Below are positions 1 through 12,539 of a stretch of 64,000 nt of DNA, piece by piece. Every line of letters starts with the position of its first letter. Positions within the stretch are counted from its first letter, which is position 1. The translations under genes and the position numbers were made by a program. The notes under the pieces are model-generated. The model was not told the DNA's origin. It worked only from the letters and a program-made list of their open reading frames with translations, and searched no databases. Source of the DNA: Tragulus kanchil (Eukaryota > Chordata > Mammalia > Artiodactyla > Tragulidae); the NCBI GenBank assembly GCA_022376925.1, contig JAIOJX010000032.1:205526939-205590938 (forward strand), written 5' to 3'.

Positions 1-1904
1 CTACCTTTTAGCCTACACTTACCTGGTGGCCCCAAGAAGACTCTTGCCGTTCTTATTCCACCAGCATCCTTGTCCTTCAAACCCACATGTGTCAGAAAAT
101 ACGAAGATTTGTGGAGACTCATGAAAAAACACTAGCACAGTCTGACACATGTTAAAAAAACAAGCGAGATATCAACATCATCATTATTATTAACAATGGT
201 AAACAGAGATCCACAGCTCTCTTTGGCTTTGTGGTAGATCTGAATCAGAAAGAACTGGGCTCAAATCCTGACCTTGCCACTTCTCCGTTGAATACTCTTT
301 GGATAACCTGCTCAATCTCTCTCAACAAGGAAAGACCCACGCAGTGCTCCCCACAGAGGGAGTGTGAAGCTCAAATGAGACAAAGGATGTGACCAGTTTG
401 TGTATCACAGATCCTGCTACAAATGCTGAAACTGCCTTTCCTCCTCCATAGACTCTCGGGGGCCCCGGCGCAGGTGACCCTCCTGCCCACACCACGCCTG
501 CCCCTCCCCATGAGCTCCTCCCTACCACCAGCCTAGCCTGGGAGTGGATAAGCCTCTTTGTCGTTCTAGTCAACCAAAACAAGTGTGGAAATTTTTTCAG
601 AAGAAACTTTGGTTTAACAAGTGAAGGAAATATGCAGCTGGTTCGTTTTGCTGTTCTGCAGAAACTAACACATGGTAAACCAACTATACGCAGTAAGAAT
701 TAATTTTAAAAAAATGAAGGAGATAAACCAAGAAAAGGCAAAGGAAGAGGAGTAAGTGGACTTACTCATATGGTTCCTCGGGAGTTGGGGGAAAACTACA
801 TACAGGGCAGGAGCTGGCCAAGCCCGGGCTTCAAAGCTACAAGGTGGGCACCAAACCCGTCACTTGGCTGGAGAGTTCAGGGCTTCACTGGCATCCAGTT
901 CATCCCCGGTAGGCCTCTGCCTTTTGAAGTGACAGGCTGCAGCCCCCTTCCAGCATCCACCAGGGCTCTGCCAGAGCCCACTTTCCACATTCTGTGGGAG
1001 CAGCTCCTTTCCACCAAGAGGGAAGAGTGTGCTGGTGAGCGGTCCCAGGAAGCACACCTGACTGGGCTGGGAGCCTGAGGACAGCAGCCTTGCAGCCACA
1101 GTGAGTGGGGTCTGACCAGGCTCGGCTCCCCCTACCTTTTAGCCTACACTTACCTGGTGGCCCCAAGAAGACTCTTGCCGTTCTTATTCCACCAGCATCC
1201 TTGTCCTTCAAACCCACATGTGTCAGAAAATACGAAGATTTGTGGAGACTCATGAAAAAACACTAGCACAGTCTGACACATGTTAAAAAAACAAGCGAGA
1301 TATCAACATCATCATTATTATTAACAATGGTAAACAGAGATCCACAGCTCTCTTTGGCTTTGTGGTAGATCTGAATCAGAAAGAACTGGGCTCAAATCCT
1401 GACCTTGCCACTTCTCCGTTGAATACTCTTTGGATAACCTGCTCAATCTCTCTCAACAAGGAAAGACCCACGCAGTGCTCCCCACAGAGGGAGTGTGAAG
1501 CTCAAATGAGACAAAGGATGTGACCAGTTTGTGTATCACAGATCCTGCTACAAATGCTGAAACTGCCTTTCCTCCTCCATAGACTCTCGGGGGCCCCGGC
1601 GCAGGTGACCCTCCTGCCCACACCACGCCTGCCCCTCCCCATGAGCTCCTCCCTACCACCAGCCTAGCCTGGGAGTGGATAAGCCTCTTTGTCGTTCTAG
1701 TCAACCAAAACAAGTGTGGAAATTTTTTCAGAAGAAACTTTGGTTTAACAAGTGAAGGAAATATGCAGCTGGTTCGTTTTGCTGTTCTGCAGAAACTAAC
1801 ACATGGTAAACCAACTATACGCAGTAAGAATTAATTTTAAAAAAATGAAGGAGATAAACCAAGAAAAGGCAAAGGAAGAGGAGTAAGTGGACTTACTCAT
1901 ATGG
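1..1904 (+). repeat. Tandem duplication 1, repeat distance 1,131 bp
   Basis: Bases 1-773 recur at 1132-1904 with constant offset and almost no differences; the copies diverge after a shared CATATGG. The left copy is cut by the window edge, so 774-1131 may itself match sequence to the left. Each copy carries a MIR-like stretch (225-310 in the first) and an L1-type 3' end (about 630-715). Confidence 0.95.
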
Positions 1905-2040
1905 ATGTCTCCTGCTATGAAGTCCAGCCTCAGGGGCCAAGTTCTCTGTGAGCCCCGACCACAGGCCTCAGCCTTGGCTGGTAGATTTGAAGTTGAGAAG
2001 CAGGAAGAAAAGGAGAACCCAGAACAGCAGAGAGCCATGC

Positions 2041-2112
2041 TCCTCTCTCACTCTCTCTCTCTCTCTCACGCACATGCACACACACACACACACACACATA
2101 CACACACACACG
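2041..2112. repeat. (TC)n-(CA)n compound microsatellite
   Basis: A CT tract of about 25 bases passes into a CA tract with one interruption. Present once, just outside duplication 1. Confidence 0.9.
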
Positions 2113-2497
2113 GGTTGGAGCTGAAACCCACAGACCTTACAGTTTTATGAGTCTGAGCCTCAAACAACTTGGGTCACCAAAGCTGGATATTCTGAGAAGC
2201 TGATGAGGCTCACTCAGGGTCCCTCACTTGCATGAGTCCCTTCCAAGATTATGTGTTTTTTCAAGGTCATAGAATGTATAACAGTTGGAAAGTAAGATTT
2301 TTAAACTGTAGTAGGTTTAGACCATTGTCTTCACCCCAGTGACTAAGGGAATTTGAGTTGGGAATACATCCAGTTGGGTTTAGAGTCACATATTCGTTCG
2401 TTGTGTGGGGGAAATATCCATTTGGGTCATGTGTAATACATTTATGTCATGTAATATATTTATTGCTGGCCAACTTGGCTAGAAATGACTTTCTCAG

Positions 2498-2618
2498 GGA
2501 CTTCCCTGGCAATCCAGTGGTTAAGACTCTGAGCACCCAATGCAGGGGCACAAATTTAATCCCTGGTCAATAAACTAAGATAACTGCATGCCAAAACCCC
2601 CCCAAAAAAGAAAAAAGA
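2498..2618 (+). mobile_element. CHR-type tRNA-derived SINE fragment
   Basis: It starts GGGACTTCCCTGGCAATCCAG (19 of these bases match the CHR head), continues through a B-box-like TTTAATCCCTGG, and ends in an A-rich tail. Confidence 0.75.
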
Positions 2619-3089
2619 AATGGCTTTTTTGAAATATTCCCACCCCGCACCACTGTGGGGACTCACTGGTTGCAGTGACAGCCACAGGCCAGAACCTTAC
2701 CACATCTGGCACCAGAAGTCTGCAGGTGGAGAAACAAGGGTTGAGATGGATGGAGCCAGAAGCCCGTTTGTGAGACATTCTTCCACACAACAGATGGTCA
2801 AACATATTGAAGCTTTCTGTTGCCTGCAACTTGTAAAGTTTGGGGAGCCTTCTTTTAAAAAAGGAATAAAAAATTAGGTATGAAGGAGAAGATTTACTTG
2901 GAATAAGAGAAAAAAAAATCCTAAGACACAAAATATTATGAAGCTATAAAATACCACAATCATCACAAAGTCCAGAAAAATAATCCAGAAAAGCATCTGG
3001 ATCTGCCCTGCACGCACGGCAGGTAGGCCTGCCGTCTCTCCTCTGATGGGATGTGACCAGAGGGACAGTAGAGATATTTAACTTCAGTG

Positions 3090-3293
3090 GGACTTCCCTG
3101 GCGGTCCAGTGGCTAAGACTCAGTGCTGCCAATGCAGGGGGCCCTGGTTCAATCCCTGGTTGGGGATAGATCCCACATGTAGTAACTAAATATCCTGCAT
3201 GCTGCAATGAAGACAGAAGATCCTGTGGGCCACAATGAAGACCTCGCTTACCCAAATAAATAAATATAAACATTAAAAAAGAAAAGAAACAAG
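3090..3293 (+). mobile_element. CHR-type SINE
   Basis: Head GGGACTTCCCTGGCGGTCCAG, B box GGTTCAATCCC, body with CCCACATGTAGTAACTAA, and an A/T-rich tail. Confidence 0.8.
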
Positions 3294-3888
3294 ATTTAAC
3301 TTCAGCTTACTTATTTGGGGTTCCCAGTAGAGAAAGGTGGGAGTAATTAATGAATTTTATGCCATCTTTTGGCACCCTGTGTAGGCCCCTAGAGAAAGGA
3401 CATCAATACTCTTGAAGTCAACAACTCAGTTTCCCGATTGAGGATTAAGAGCCACGGGCCCGCTTCCCACGGCCCTGGCCTTTGCCATGTTCAAATACAG
3501 GGAGCAGAGATCTCCTCAGAGTTAGAAGGCTACTGTGACTGACGCTTAGGGATTCTGGAGGACCCGCCTTGGCCAGAAGGAGGCTCTGCAGGAAGACTGG
3601 CTCACACAGCTTAGGGGACACCTCCTCATGTTTACTTTTGGGACTTCCCTGCTTCCCAAAGATGCAGACCCTGCAAAGTGGATTTGTGTGAAAGTGGAAT
3701 TCTTAGGAATCTTCCCAGGAATGGGGGAGGGAGACTGAGACGAGAGAGGTCAAGCGATGGTGGGAGGTCAAGCAAGAGGCCATGGGAGGCAATGGGGGGG
3801 AGTGGCCCAGTGTGCAGGGAGCTCGAGTGATGGAGGTGTTCATACCCCTCACCCCAAGCTGTGGGGTAGGGACTGCCCGTAGGGACTA

Positions 3889-4106
3889 AGGGACTTCCCA
3901 AGTGACGCTAGTGGTAACAACCTCCCTGCCAATGCAGGAGATGTAGGAGACGTGGGTTTGATCCATGGATTGGGAAGATCCCCTGGTGGAAGGCGTGGCA
4001 ATCTGCTCCACTATTCTTCCCTGGAGAATCCCAAGGACAGAGGAGCCTGGTGGGCTACAGTCCACAAGGTCAGAAAGAGTCAGACACAGAGTCAGGCACC
4101 ACTGAG
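3889..4106 (+). mobile_element. Bov-tA SINE
   Basis: The tRNA-like head is joined to a BovB-derived body, including GGAGAATCCC, GGACAGAGGAGCCTGGTGGG and AGAGTCAGACAC. This pattern is specific to ruminants. Confidence 0.85.
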
Positions 4107-4951
4107 TGCCTTAGCACATAGGGACTGAAGGTAGGCATTTCCCGGACCTCCACGCAGGCAACCAACGCAGGTTCCGACAGCGCGGACAGGTGCTGGCGGG
4201 GGTCCTGGAGTGATGTAGGGCTCCAAGGACACATGGGCAGAGCACCTACAGTGTGTACTGTGCTCCTGCCCTGTCTTCATGCTGCTAACCACGTCCTTAT
4301 TCATGGTTTGTTATCACAACCCTTTACCATGCATTGATGATCTCAGTGACTCCTCAAAACAGCCCCATTATCACCCCCATGTCATGGGCGAAGCAACTGA
4401 AATCAGAGACCTGCTCCAGGCCTTCCCTGGCCACACTGCAGGTCTCACCTCCCCCTCTGCCTCCTCCCTGAGCTGAGGCTCCTGGCCTGGTTTGCTCACC
4501 CACCCATTGCCTGGTGTAGCATCAGCATGAAATAGACACCCAGTTTATAAAGGATTCCAGAACCAAGGACTCAGCCATCACACTCAATGCCATGCTTTCA
4601 GGGACCCTACATCATGATACAGCACCGTGGTGATGCCTCTCAGTGCCAGCCCAGTGCTGGGATGACAGGGTGCCCCTGGGGTGGAGTGAATGCCCACTGG
4701 GAGAAGGCAGCCCTGAGCGAAGGCTTGGAGAGTGCCCGGGGACAGGCCCCAGCCATATTCTGACAGCACCCTTATTCACAGCCGTAGCAGCATTTGTGAA
4801 ACTGCCCAGCAAACCATTCCAGCCTCCTGGGAACAGAAGCAGCCTGTTTGGGGATGCTTTTCAGCAAACTCCCCCAAAGCTGTGGAGCGTTCCCAGCTGG
4901 TATGTGTTTAACCTCCATATGAGAGACCGTGAGTGGTCTCTGGAATGTGCC

Positions 4952-7090
4952 CCAAGTGGCCCCAAGGTCCTGTCTGAAAGCTCAGAGGGCTGTGGATGGC
5001 CCCATAAAGGAAAAGAAGGCAACTGGAGACGGAGCCGAATCAAGTGGATAAAGTATTTAGACTGCACACAAGCCAAAGAAAAAGCACATTGGCCTTTGGC
5101 GACTGCCTGAGGCCCTGCCAGGGTGGAAAGGGAAGGGCTGCTCCCAGCTCTTGGGAGGGCAGTGAGGGATGCAAAGCCCACCCCATCCGGGGTGAGGGGA
5201 TGCCTGCCCCTCACTTGGGTCTGTGTCCTTGGGGGAGACAGCGACCATGGCGCCCAACTGCGCTGCCTCTCCCTGCTGCTGAGTGGGCAGGATCTGGGCC
5301 AGGAGGGAGAGAGAGATGTTACACTGAAGGGGACTTGTAGCTGGGGAGGGGCTGTAGCCAAGTTGCTCTTGCAGGCCCAGGAGCTCCAGGCTGGTTGCCA
5401 CCTGCCCTCCCCAACTCAGACTAAATATCCAGCCCTGTGGGTAAGTGAGAAATTCTTGGCCTCAGCCTGCCCAGGCTTCCCTGGCTTAAAATCGCTTTCC
5501 TTCATGGAGCAGGGGCCGCAGTCTGCCCTTGGCCTGTTCTTCCTGTTTCTCGCTCCAGGGGCGCACGCTGATTGGCAGACTTATCCAAGCATGGAGGGTA
5601 GGGGCACTGGCCTTGGGAGGCTGCCAGGAAGAGGGAGGGAGTGAGAGCCAGAGACTGAGGACAGACATGGAGTCAGAGACCGTCTGAGAGCAAGGCACAG
5701 GGTAAGACAGGCTGTGGAATGAAGACAAAGAGATGGGGTGAGAGAAATAGAGAAACGAGGGGACAGAGAGAGAGAGACAGAGGCAGGGATAGAGACAGAG
5801 GAGAGATGGGGAAATAGACACACCCCATAGGAAAGCCAGAGAAGGAGAAACGGAAGTGAAGGAGAGAGAGGAGATGGGGCCCTGAGCTGGGGCTCCCGCC
5901 TCTGAGCGCAGCTGTGCCCATCAGACTTCCTCGGGGAAAGGAATGGAATTCTCCAAGGTGGGCCTGGGGCGGAGCAGAGAACTTCCATCCCCACATCCTG
6001 GGCCAGGGTGGAAAGTGAACCCTTGAGAGCCGGGGGCTCACCAAGTGGCCCCAAGGTCCTGTCTGAAAGCTCAGAGGGCTGTGGATGGCCCCATAAAGGA
6101 AAAGAAGGCAACTGGAGACGGAGCCGAATCAAGTGGATAAAGTATTTAGACTGCACACAAGCCAAAGAAAAAGCACATTGGCCTTTGGCGACTGCCTGAG
6201 GCCCTGCCAGGGTGGAAAGGGAAGGGCTGCTCCCAGCTCTTGGGAGGGCAGTGAGGGATGCAAAGCCCACCCCATCCGGGGTGAGGGGATGCCTGCCCCT
6301 CACTTGGGTCTGTGTCCTTGGGGGAGACAGCGACCATGGCGCCCAACTGCGCTGCCTCTCCCTGCTGCTGAGTGGGCAGGATCTGGGCCAGGAGGGAGAG
6401 AGAGATGTTACACTGAAGGGGACTTGTAGCTGGGGAGGGGCTGTAGCCAAGTTGCTCTTGCAGGCCCAGGAGCTCCAGGCTGGTTGCCACCTGCCCTCCC
6501 CAACTCAGACTAAATATCCAGCCCTGTGGGTAAGTGAGAAATTCTTGGCCTCAGCCTGCCCAGGCTTCCCTGGCTTAAAATCGCTTTCCTTCATGGAGCA
6601 GGGGCCGCAGTCTGCCCTTGGCCTGTTCTTCCTGTTTCTCGCTCCAGGGGCGCACGCTGATTGGCAGACTTATCCAAGCATGGAGGGTAGGGGCACTGGC
6701 CTTGGGAGGCTGCCAGGAAGAGGGAGGGAGTGAGAGCCAGAGACTGAGGACAGACATGGAGTCAGAGACCGTCTGAGAGCAAGGCACAGGGTAAGACAGG
6801 CTGTGGAATGAAGACAAAGAGATGGGGTGAGAGAAATAGAGAAACGAGGGGACAGAGAGAGAGAGACAGAGGCAGGGATAGAGACAGAGGAGAGATGGGG
6901 AAATAGACACACCCCATAGGAAAGCCAGAGAAGGAGAAACGGAAGTGAAGGAGAGAGAGGAGATGGGGCCCTGAGCTGGGGCTCCCGCCTCTGAGCGCAG
7001 CTGTGCCCATCAGACTTCCTCGGGGAAAGGAATGGAATTCTCCAAGGTGGGCCTGGGGGGCGGGAGCAGAGACTTCCCCATCCCCACATC
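4952..7090 (+). repeat. Tandem duplication 2, repeat distance 1,089 bp
   Basis: Copy A is 4952-5997 and copy B 6041-7090, separated by 43 unmatched bases. Offset is 1,089 until the last 50 bases, where copy A has several small indels against copy B (for example GGGGCGGAGCAG versus GGGGGGCGGGAGCAG). Divergence is confined to the edge of A that faces the junction. The right half of each copy is a purine-rich, GA-biased tract. Confidence 0.95.
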
Positions 7091-7812
7091 TGCCTCCCGT
7101 CTGTATCCCACTCGTGGCAGATGGTGCATCCCTTGGCCTTATCTCCAGAGCCATAGTCCACTCCAAACAAACCTTGGCTTTTCATTCAGAGCTACAAATT
7201 CATGCAGACAGTGTGGCTCTCGGGCTGTGTGGGGTCCTGTAGTCTCCGGCTGTGCCAGCGCGGAACCCGGGAGGGAGAGGAGAGAGAGGGTGGAGAAGCG
7301 GAGGAGAGTGGCCCCTGCCTCTGGGCTGGAGAGGACTTGCAGTCCACGCTGAGAGGCTTCTGTTTGGCAAGTGCCCAAGACGACTGGACCCCCCAGGGCC
7401 CTCTGCCGAGGTTTTACCACTCTACCTGCGCTGTGACCAGCTGTCCTCCCTGCATTTAGTGGGGAGATACACCAGAGCAGAGCCTACAGCCATCCAGAAT
7501 GGCCAGGTCAAAGCAAGATGCACAATCTTCTTGACAAATGACACTTATGTGAGAAAAACAAAAAATTTAAGCTAATAAACGGACTCTGTAAATGAGTCCA
7601 GGCCCAAGCCCAGTGTGTCTCCCTCCGGCTATTCTGCCATGGTAGCTCTGCATCCTCTTGCAGGTTTCCTTTCTCTGCTTCTCCCCTCCCTGGGCCCAAG
7701 CCCTACCCTGTCTAGGGCTGTTTGATCCAGTCTCATCACTCCCTCTCCTCATCAGTCTATTCATTTAGTCATTCTCTCAGTCATTCCACCATCCTTTCAA
7801 TGATTCACATAT

Positions 7813-7966
7813 TTGGGATTTCCCTGGTTGGTGGACCAGTGGCTAAGACTCTGCACTCTCAATGCTGTGGGCTTGGGTTTGATCCCCGGTCAGGATCCCT
7901 GGTTAGGGAATTAAGATCATGCATGCCCCATAGCACAGACAATAAATAAATAAATACAAATAATAA
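7813..7966 (+). mobile_element. CHR-type SINE
   Basis: Head GGGATTTCCCTGG, then GACCAGTGGCTAAGACTC and B box GGTTTGATCCC, ending in an AATA-rich tail. Confidence 0.75.
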
Positions 7967-8035
7967 TTTATGTATTCAACCACTGATTTCTTCATTCAGT
8001 GTTCCTTGAGCACTCTCCTAGGCTTCGAGTCCAGT

Positions 8036-8412
8036 TGCTATAGACTGGATGTTTGTGTTCCCCCAGGAATCATATGCTGGAGCCCTGATTCCCACTGCGA
8101 TGGCACTTGGAGGTGGGTGTAGGAGGTAGTTATGTCTAGATAAGGTTACATAAGTAAGGGGGATCTCATGATGGAATCAGTGTGCTTATGAGAAAAAGAG
8201 GAGACCAGAGTTTGCTCACCTTCTCTCTCACTGCTGTGGGGAGACACAGCAAGAAGACATCTGCAAAGCAGGAAGCAGGCTCTCACCAGACCCTGGATCT
8301 GCTGACCCTTAAGTTCCGACTTCCCAGCCTCCAGGCTGTGGGAAATAGATTTCCATTGCTTGAGCCACCCAGTCCGTGGTAGTTTGTTATGGCAGCCCAA
8401 GCGGACCAAAAT
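8036..8412 (+). mobile_element. MLT1-like solitary LTR (ERVL-MaLR, ancient)
   Basis: It begins near CTATAGACTGGATGTTTGTG, contains GACACAGCAAGAAG, TCTCACCAGACCC, CCTCCAGGCTGTG and AAATAGATTTCC, and ends TTTGTTATGGCAGCCC. These blocks in this order are characteristic of MLT1 LTRs. No internal retroviral gene is present. Confidence 0.8.
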
Positions 8413-9010
8413 CCCAGTTAGTCAAAGAGGCTGATCATAGGACGGAGTGAAAGTTAACACAAGAGGGGTTAGAAGCCAGCACAGGAAATGTCACAGTCAA
8501 GGTAGGGTGAAGCATTTACACAGCAAGTTCTCGAGAATCTTGGAGAAGGGAGATGGAAATTTTTTCAGCCGAAATGGAGGTTTGGATTCCCCTGGCCTCC
8601 CCTTAGTACGTGGTTTATATCAGAACGTGGAGGAAGGAGAGCTCCGCATGCTCAGGTTGCAGGAAGACTCCAGGACAGCGCAGGGGATGGGAGGGGAGGC
8701 TTCTAGGCTGCTGGTCTCAGGGTGACTCCAGAGGCCACCGTGGCGCCCTCCCCAGGACCGCAGGGGGCGCGGAGGGCTCTCTCAGTCTTGCCGGAGAGGA
8801 GGAGCGGGGCCGCAAAAGGCAGCCTGAAGGCTGGGGATCCAGCCAGATGCTGAAGGAGAGTCCTGGGCGGAAGAGCCTGGAGGCTGGGAGGGTGTAGGTA
8901 AGCATGAGGGAGGGGCTCCAGCTCTGGAGGGCAGGGAGGCCGATTGCTGTCCTGGGGCAGGGATCTCCCTGGGGAAGAAGGCCAGAGGTGGGAAATGGGG
9001 TGGAGTGGAG

Positions 9011-9013
<3 letters not shown>

Positions 9014-9044
<31 letters not shown>
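9014..9044. repeat. (GT)n microsatellite
   Basis: About 15 uninterrupted GT units. Confidence 0.95.
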
Positions 9045-9045
<1 letters not shown>

Positions 9046-9722
9046 AGGGTGGTGTGGTTTACACTGGGGACAAGGCAGGAGATGAAGAAGTGGTCAGAGC
9101 AAGAGCAGAGGCTCAGAACAGCATCCAGCTTCCTGCTTAGGCATCAGCTTTCTTGGGATTGAGGTAAACTCAGGACTTCCTCAGTAATGAGCAGTAAAAG
9201 AGAATGAACTGGCTGCCTGCCTGAAAAGTGCAGAACAGGACAGACTTCAGATCCGTTCTCAACACCATCAGGCGTTGGTTTCCTTCCACACTTGGCTCCG
9301 CCCTCAATGCAGTGGTTTATTCTTGGGCCAGGTCCCCTGCCCCACAGCGCTTTGCTCACAGGTTCTAACCATTAGGAGCTCCGGGGCAAAAAAGTCTCTC
9401 AGATGCTGATGGAATGTGTCCATGCCTAAACCAATCCCTGTGGTTAAGGCAATGCAATGCTTTGGTTGGCTAAGCTCTCCATCCCATGATACCTTGGGGA
9501 AAATTACTTTCACCAGAAAAGTGTGAATGGTTTTGAAACACAGTTCTTCCCATCGGGCCACTACTGTCTTAAAAAAGTATTGCATCATATGCGAAGAAAA
9601 TCGCTATAGTCTTCGTTCTGTGAGAAAAGGGGATCCTGAAGGGGTGCTGTGTGACGGTCTGGAGGAGTGGGATGGGGGGATATACATATGACTAATCTGG
9701 GAACATACATATCTGTAAACAA

Positions 9723-9815
9723 CAAAACTCTGTAAAAGTTAAAAGCAAAATAAAAGTTTTTTTAAAAAACAAAACTCTGTAAAAGTTAAAAGTAAAATAA
9801 AAGTTTAAAAAAAAA
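9723..9815. repeat. 47-bp direct tandem repeat, A-rich
   Basis: CAAAACTCTGTAAAAGTTAA recurs 47 bases later, followed in both copies by AAAATAAAAGTTT. It immediately precedes a SINE and resembles a retroposon tail. Confidence 0.8.
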
Positions 9816-9824
9816 AAAAGAGTA

Positions 9825-10089
9825 GGGGCTTCCCTGGTGGTCCAGTGGGTAAGGACACCTCCTTGCAGTGTAAGGGGTGCCGGTTCAATCCCTGGCCTGG
9901 GAAGATCCCACATCCTGCGGAGTGGCTGGACCGATGTGTCCAATTACCAAGCACAGGTGCCCAGAGCCGGTGCTCTGTGGCGAGAGAGGCCACTGCAATG
10001 GGAGACCCACAGAGGCCAAAAAACAAAGATGGATAGAAATAAGTAAATGAAAGACCAATAAAAGAGGCCAAAATTAAAAAAAAAAAAAA
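9825..10089 (+). mobile_element. CHR-like SINE, long-bodied form (copy 1)
   Basis: Head GGGCTTCCCTGGTGGTCCAG, B box GGTTCAATCCC, body GCTGGACCGATGTGTCCAAT, tail region AAAGACCAATAAAAGAGGCC and a poly(A). The same long body occurs in six further insertions in this window, all inverted relative to this one. Confidence 0.85.
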
Positions 10090-10309
10090 GTATTGCAATC
10101 TCATGTTGGGTTAGACTATTTTTATTCCAGGAGAATGTGAGCACCGTGAGAACAGAGCCGGCACTTTCGTTCAGTGATGGAAACCCAGCACAGTAATGCA
10201 TGCTGCAACGCTCAGCAAATAGCTGCTTAATAAGTTCAGCAGGCTGAGTGAATTGGTGGGAGCGCCAGACTCCTGGCTGGTGATTATTCAGTGCTTAAGT
10301 GAACCATAG

Positions 10310-10455
10310 ACCGTTCTAAGCAGTTTAAACATTTAAACCTATTTAGCCATTATGCAATTCTATGGCAAGTACTGTTACCATCTGATGGGGAAATAGAGGC
10401 ACCAGGAAGTTGTAGAGCAAGTAGCAGACCTAGGGTTCAGACCCAGGCAACTGGC
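10310..10455 (+). mobile_element. MIR remnant
   Basis: Contains the MIR-like GATGGGGAAATAGAGGCACC and GGTTCAGACCC pattern. Repeated at about 11433-11578 in duplication 3. Confidence 0.45.
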
Positions 10456-10469
10456 CCCAGCACATGTGT

Positions 10470-10810
10470 GTGTGTGTGTGTGTGTGTGTTTAAAGATTTA
10501 TTAATTTATTTTTGGGTGGGGGTCGGGTTGGGGAGAGCAGGGAGCGGGCGGGCCACTTCTATTGGTCTTTCATTTCTCTATTTTCATCTGTCTTTGTTCT
10601 TTGGCTCCTGTGGGCCTCCCATCGCGGTGGCGTCTGTTGTCGCAGAGTGCCAGGTCTGGGTGCATGCGCGCCAGAGCTCCGGTTCGGTGATTGGACACAT
10701 CAGTCCAGTTGCTCCGCGGCACGTGGGATCTTCCCAGGCCAGGGATCGAACCGGCGCCCCTTGCAGTGCAAGGCAGTGTCCTTATCCACTGGACCACCAG
10801 AGGAAGCCCC
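10470..10810 (-). mobile_element. CHR-like SINE, long-bodied form (copy 2), with (TG)n tail
   Basis: An inverted insertion with head complement CTGGACCACCAGAGGAAGCC at the right and body TTCTATTGGTCTTTCATTTC at the left. Flanked by the 11-bp target-site duplication AGCACATGTGT (10459-10469 and 10811-10821). Confidence 0.85.
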
Positions 10811-11089
10811 AGCACATGTGTTTGTAAGCACTACTTCATACTACTTGGTGGAGACTCCACAAGTTGGATTTTTAGGGCAGATGAATTTCCCAGAGTATAA
10901 TTTTTAAAGATACTGCTTCTTTTGTCTTCAGGTGAAAAGTTCCTCTAGCTTTCCTTGACCTGCATAGGACAGTAGAAGTGACTGATTCTGGGAACAGCTT
11001 CTGTTCCTTCTCCTGGCTTCCCTGTGGTCAACCTAAATGGAAAGAAAATCCCCCAAAGAGAGGATATAAGTTTATCACTGAACACAGCT

Positions 11090-11156
11090 GATTCACTTCG
11101 CGGTACCACAGAAACTAACACAACATTGTAAAGCAACTATACCCCAATAAAAAAAT
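11090..11156 (+). mobile_element. L1 3' end (ruminant type)
   Basis: The sequence ACTAACACAACATTGTAAAG followed by CAACTATACCCCAATAAAAA is the usual ruminant L1 3' tail. Repeated at about 12213-12279. Confidence 0.7.
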
Positions 11157-11591
11157 GAATTTGATACAGCTTCCTAGTTGGGGAATCACAGAGGGACTGA
11201 GTTTCTATACGTGCACCTTCTTTTTCATTCTGTCATTTAGTCACTCAGAAATATTTAGAGTCAAATGAGACTGGAACATCTCATGGTGCTAGAAAATAAG
11301 GAAATCTTTGGAAAGAGATGGGGCATGGCTGGACAAGAAGCCACCTTGTAGGAGTTTCCAGTGAGGAGAGAAATTTGAATAACAAAAGAAAATAATAATG
11401 CTCAATTATTCAAGTGCTTAAGTGAACCATAGACCGTTCTAAGCAGTTTAAACATTTAAACCTATTTAGCCATTATGCAATTCTATGGCAAGTACTGTTA
11501 CCATCTGATGGGGAAATAGAGGCACCAGGAAGTTGTAGAGCAAGTAGCAGACCTAGGGTTCAGACCCAGGCAACTGGCCCCAGCACATGTG

Positions 11592-11933
11592 TGTGTGTGT
11601 GTGTGTGTGTGTTTAAAGATTTATTAATTTATTTTTGGGTGGGGGTCGGGTTGGGGAGAGCAGGGAGCGGGCGGGCCACTTCTATTGGTCTTTCATTTCT
11701 CTATTTTCATCTGTCTTTGTTCTTTGGCTCCTGTGGGCCTCCCATCGCGGTGGCGTCTGTTGTCGCAGAGTGCCAGGTCTGGGTGCATGCGCGCCAGAGC
11801 TCCGGTTCGGTGATTGGACACATCAGTCCAGTTGCTCCACGGCACGTGGGATCTTCCCAGGCCAGGGATCGAACCGGCGCCCCTTGCAGTGCAAGGCAGT
11901 GTCCTTATCCACTGGACCACCAGAGGAAGCCCC
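11592..11933 (-). mobile_element. Duplicate of CHR-like SINE copy 2
   Basis: The same insertion with the same TSD as 10470-10810, carried along in duplication 3; one base differs in the tRNA-like head. Confidence 0.85.
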
Positions 11934-12539
11934 AGCACATGTGTTTGTAAGCACTACTTCATACTACTTGGTGGAGACTCCACAAGTTTGATGTTTAGGG
12001 CAGATGAATTTCCCAGAGTATAATTTTTAAAGATACTGCTTCTTTTGTCTTCAGGTGAAAAGTTCCTCTAGCTTTCCTTGACCTGCATAGGACAGTAGAA
12101 GTGACTGATTCTGGGAACAGCTTCTGTTCCTTCTCCTGGCTTCCCTGTGGTCAACCTAAATGGAAAGAAAATCCCCCAAAGAGAGGATATAAGTTTATCA
12201 CTGAACACAGCTGATTCACTTCGCGGTACCACAGAAACTAACACAACATTGTAAAGCAACTATACCCCAATAAAAAAATGAATTTGATACAGCTTCCTAG
12301 TTGGGGAATCACAGAGGGACTGAGTTTCTATACGTGCACCTTCTTTTTCATTCTGTCATTTAGTCACTCAGAAATATTTAGAGTCAAATGAGACTGGAAC
12401 ATCTCATGGTGCTAGAAAATAAGGAAATCTTTGGAAAGAGATGGGGCATGGCTGGACAAGAAGCCACCTTGTAGGAGTTTCCAGTGAGGAGAGAAATTTG
12501 AATAACAAAAGAAAATAATAATGCTCAATTATGACCCAC

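Larger units (their letters stand above)
1905..4951. other. Intergenic, unique plus SINEs
   Basis: The stretch holds a TC/CA microsatellite, two CHR-type SINEs and a Bov-tA SINE. Bases 3300-3888 and 4110-4950 show nothing I can assign. No supported exon. Confidence 0.6.
7091..10286. other. Intergenic with CHR SINEs and an MLT1 LTR
   Basis: It contains a CHR SINE, an MLT1-like solitary LTR, a (GT)n tract, a 47-bp tandem repeat and a long CHR-like SINE. Bases 7091-7810 and 8415-9720 otherwise show nothing recognisable. Confidence 0.6.
10287..12532 (+). repeat. Tandem duplication 3, repeat distance 1,123 bp
   Basis: Copy A (10287-11409) and copy B (11410-12532) are directly abutting. Only a few single-base differences are visible (for example CTCCGCGG versus CTCCACGG in the SINE). 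Each copy holds a MIR remnant, a (TG)n tract, a complete CHR-like SINE with its target-site duplications, and an L1 3' end. Carrying the same SINE insertion and the same TSDs shows the duplication postdates the insertion. Confidence 0.95.

Noticed and set aside
5581..6450. 289-codon - strand open frame
   Set aside because: It is Ser/Leu/Pro-rich from a purine tract, crosses the junction of duplication 2, and has no family signature.
8036..8412. Intact endogenous retrovirus
   Set aside because: Only a solitary, old MLT1-type LTR is present; no gag, pol or env sequence adjoins it.
9825..10089. Functional tRNA gene
   Set aside because: The A- and B-box-like sequences belong to the tRNA-derived head of a SINE with a poly(A) tail, and the cloverleaf is not preserved.
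10465..10490. Functional Z-DNA or regulatory (TG)n element
   Set aside because: It is part of the 3' tail of a SINE insertion and is duplicated with it; no evidence of function.
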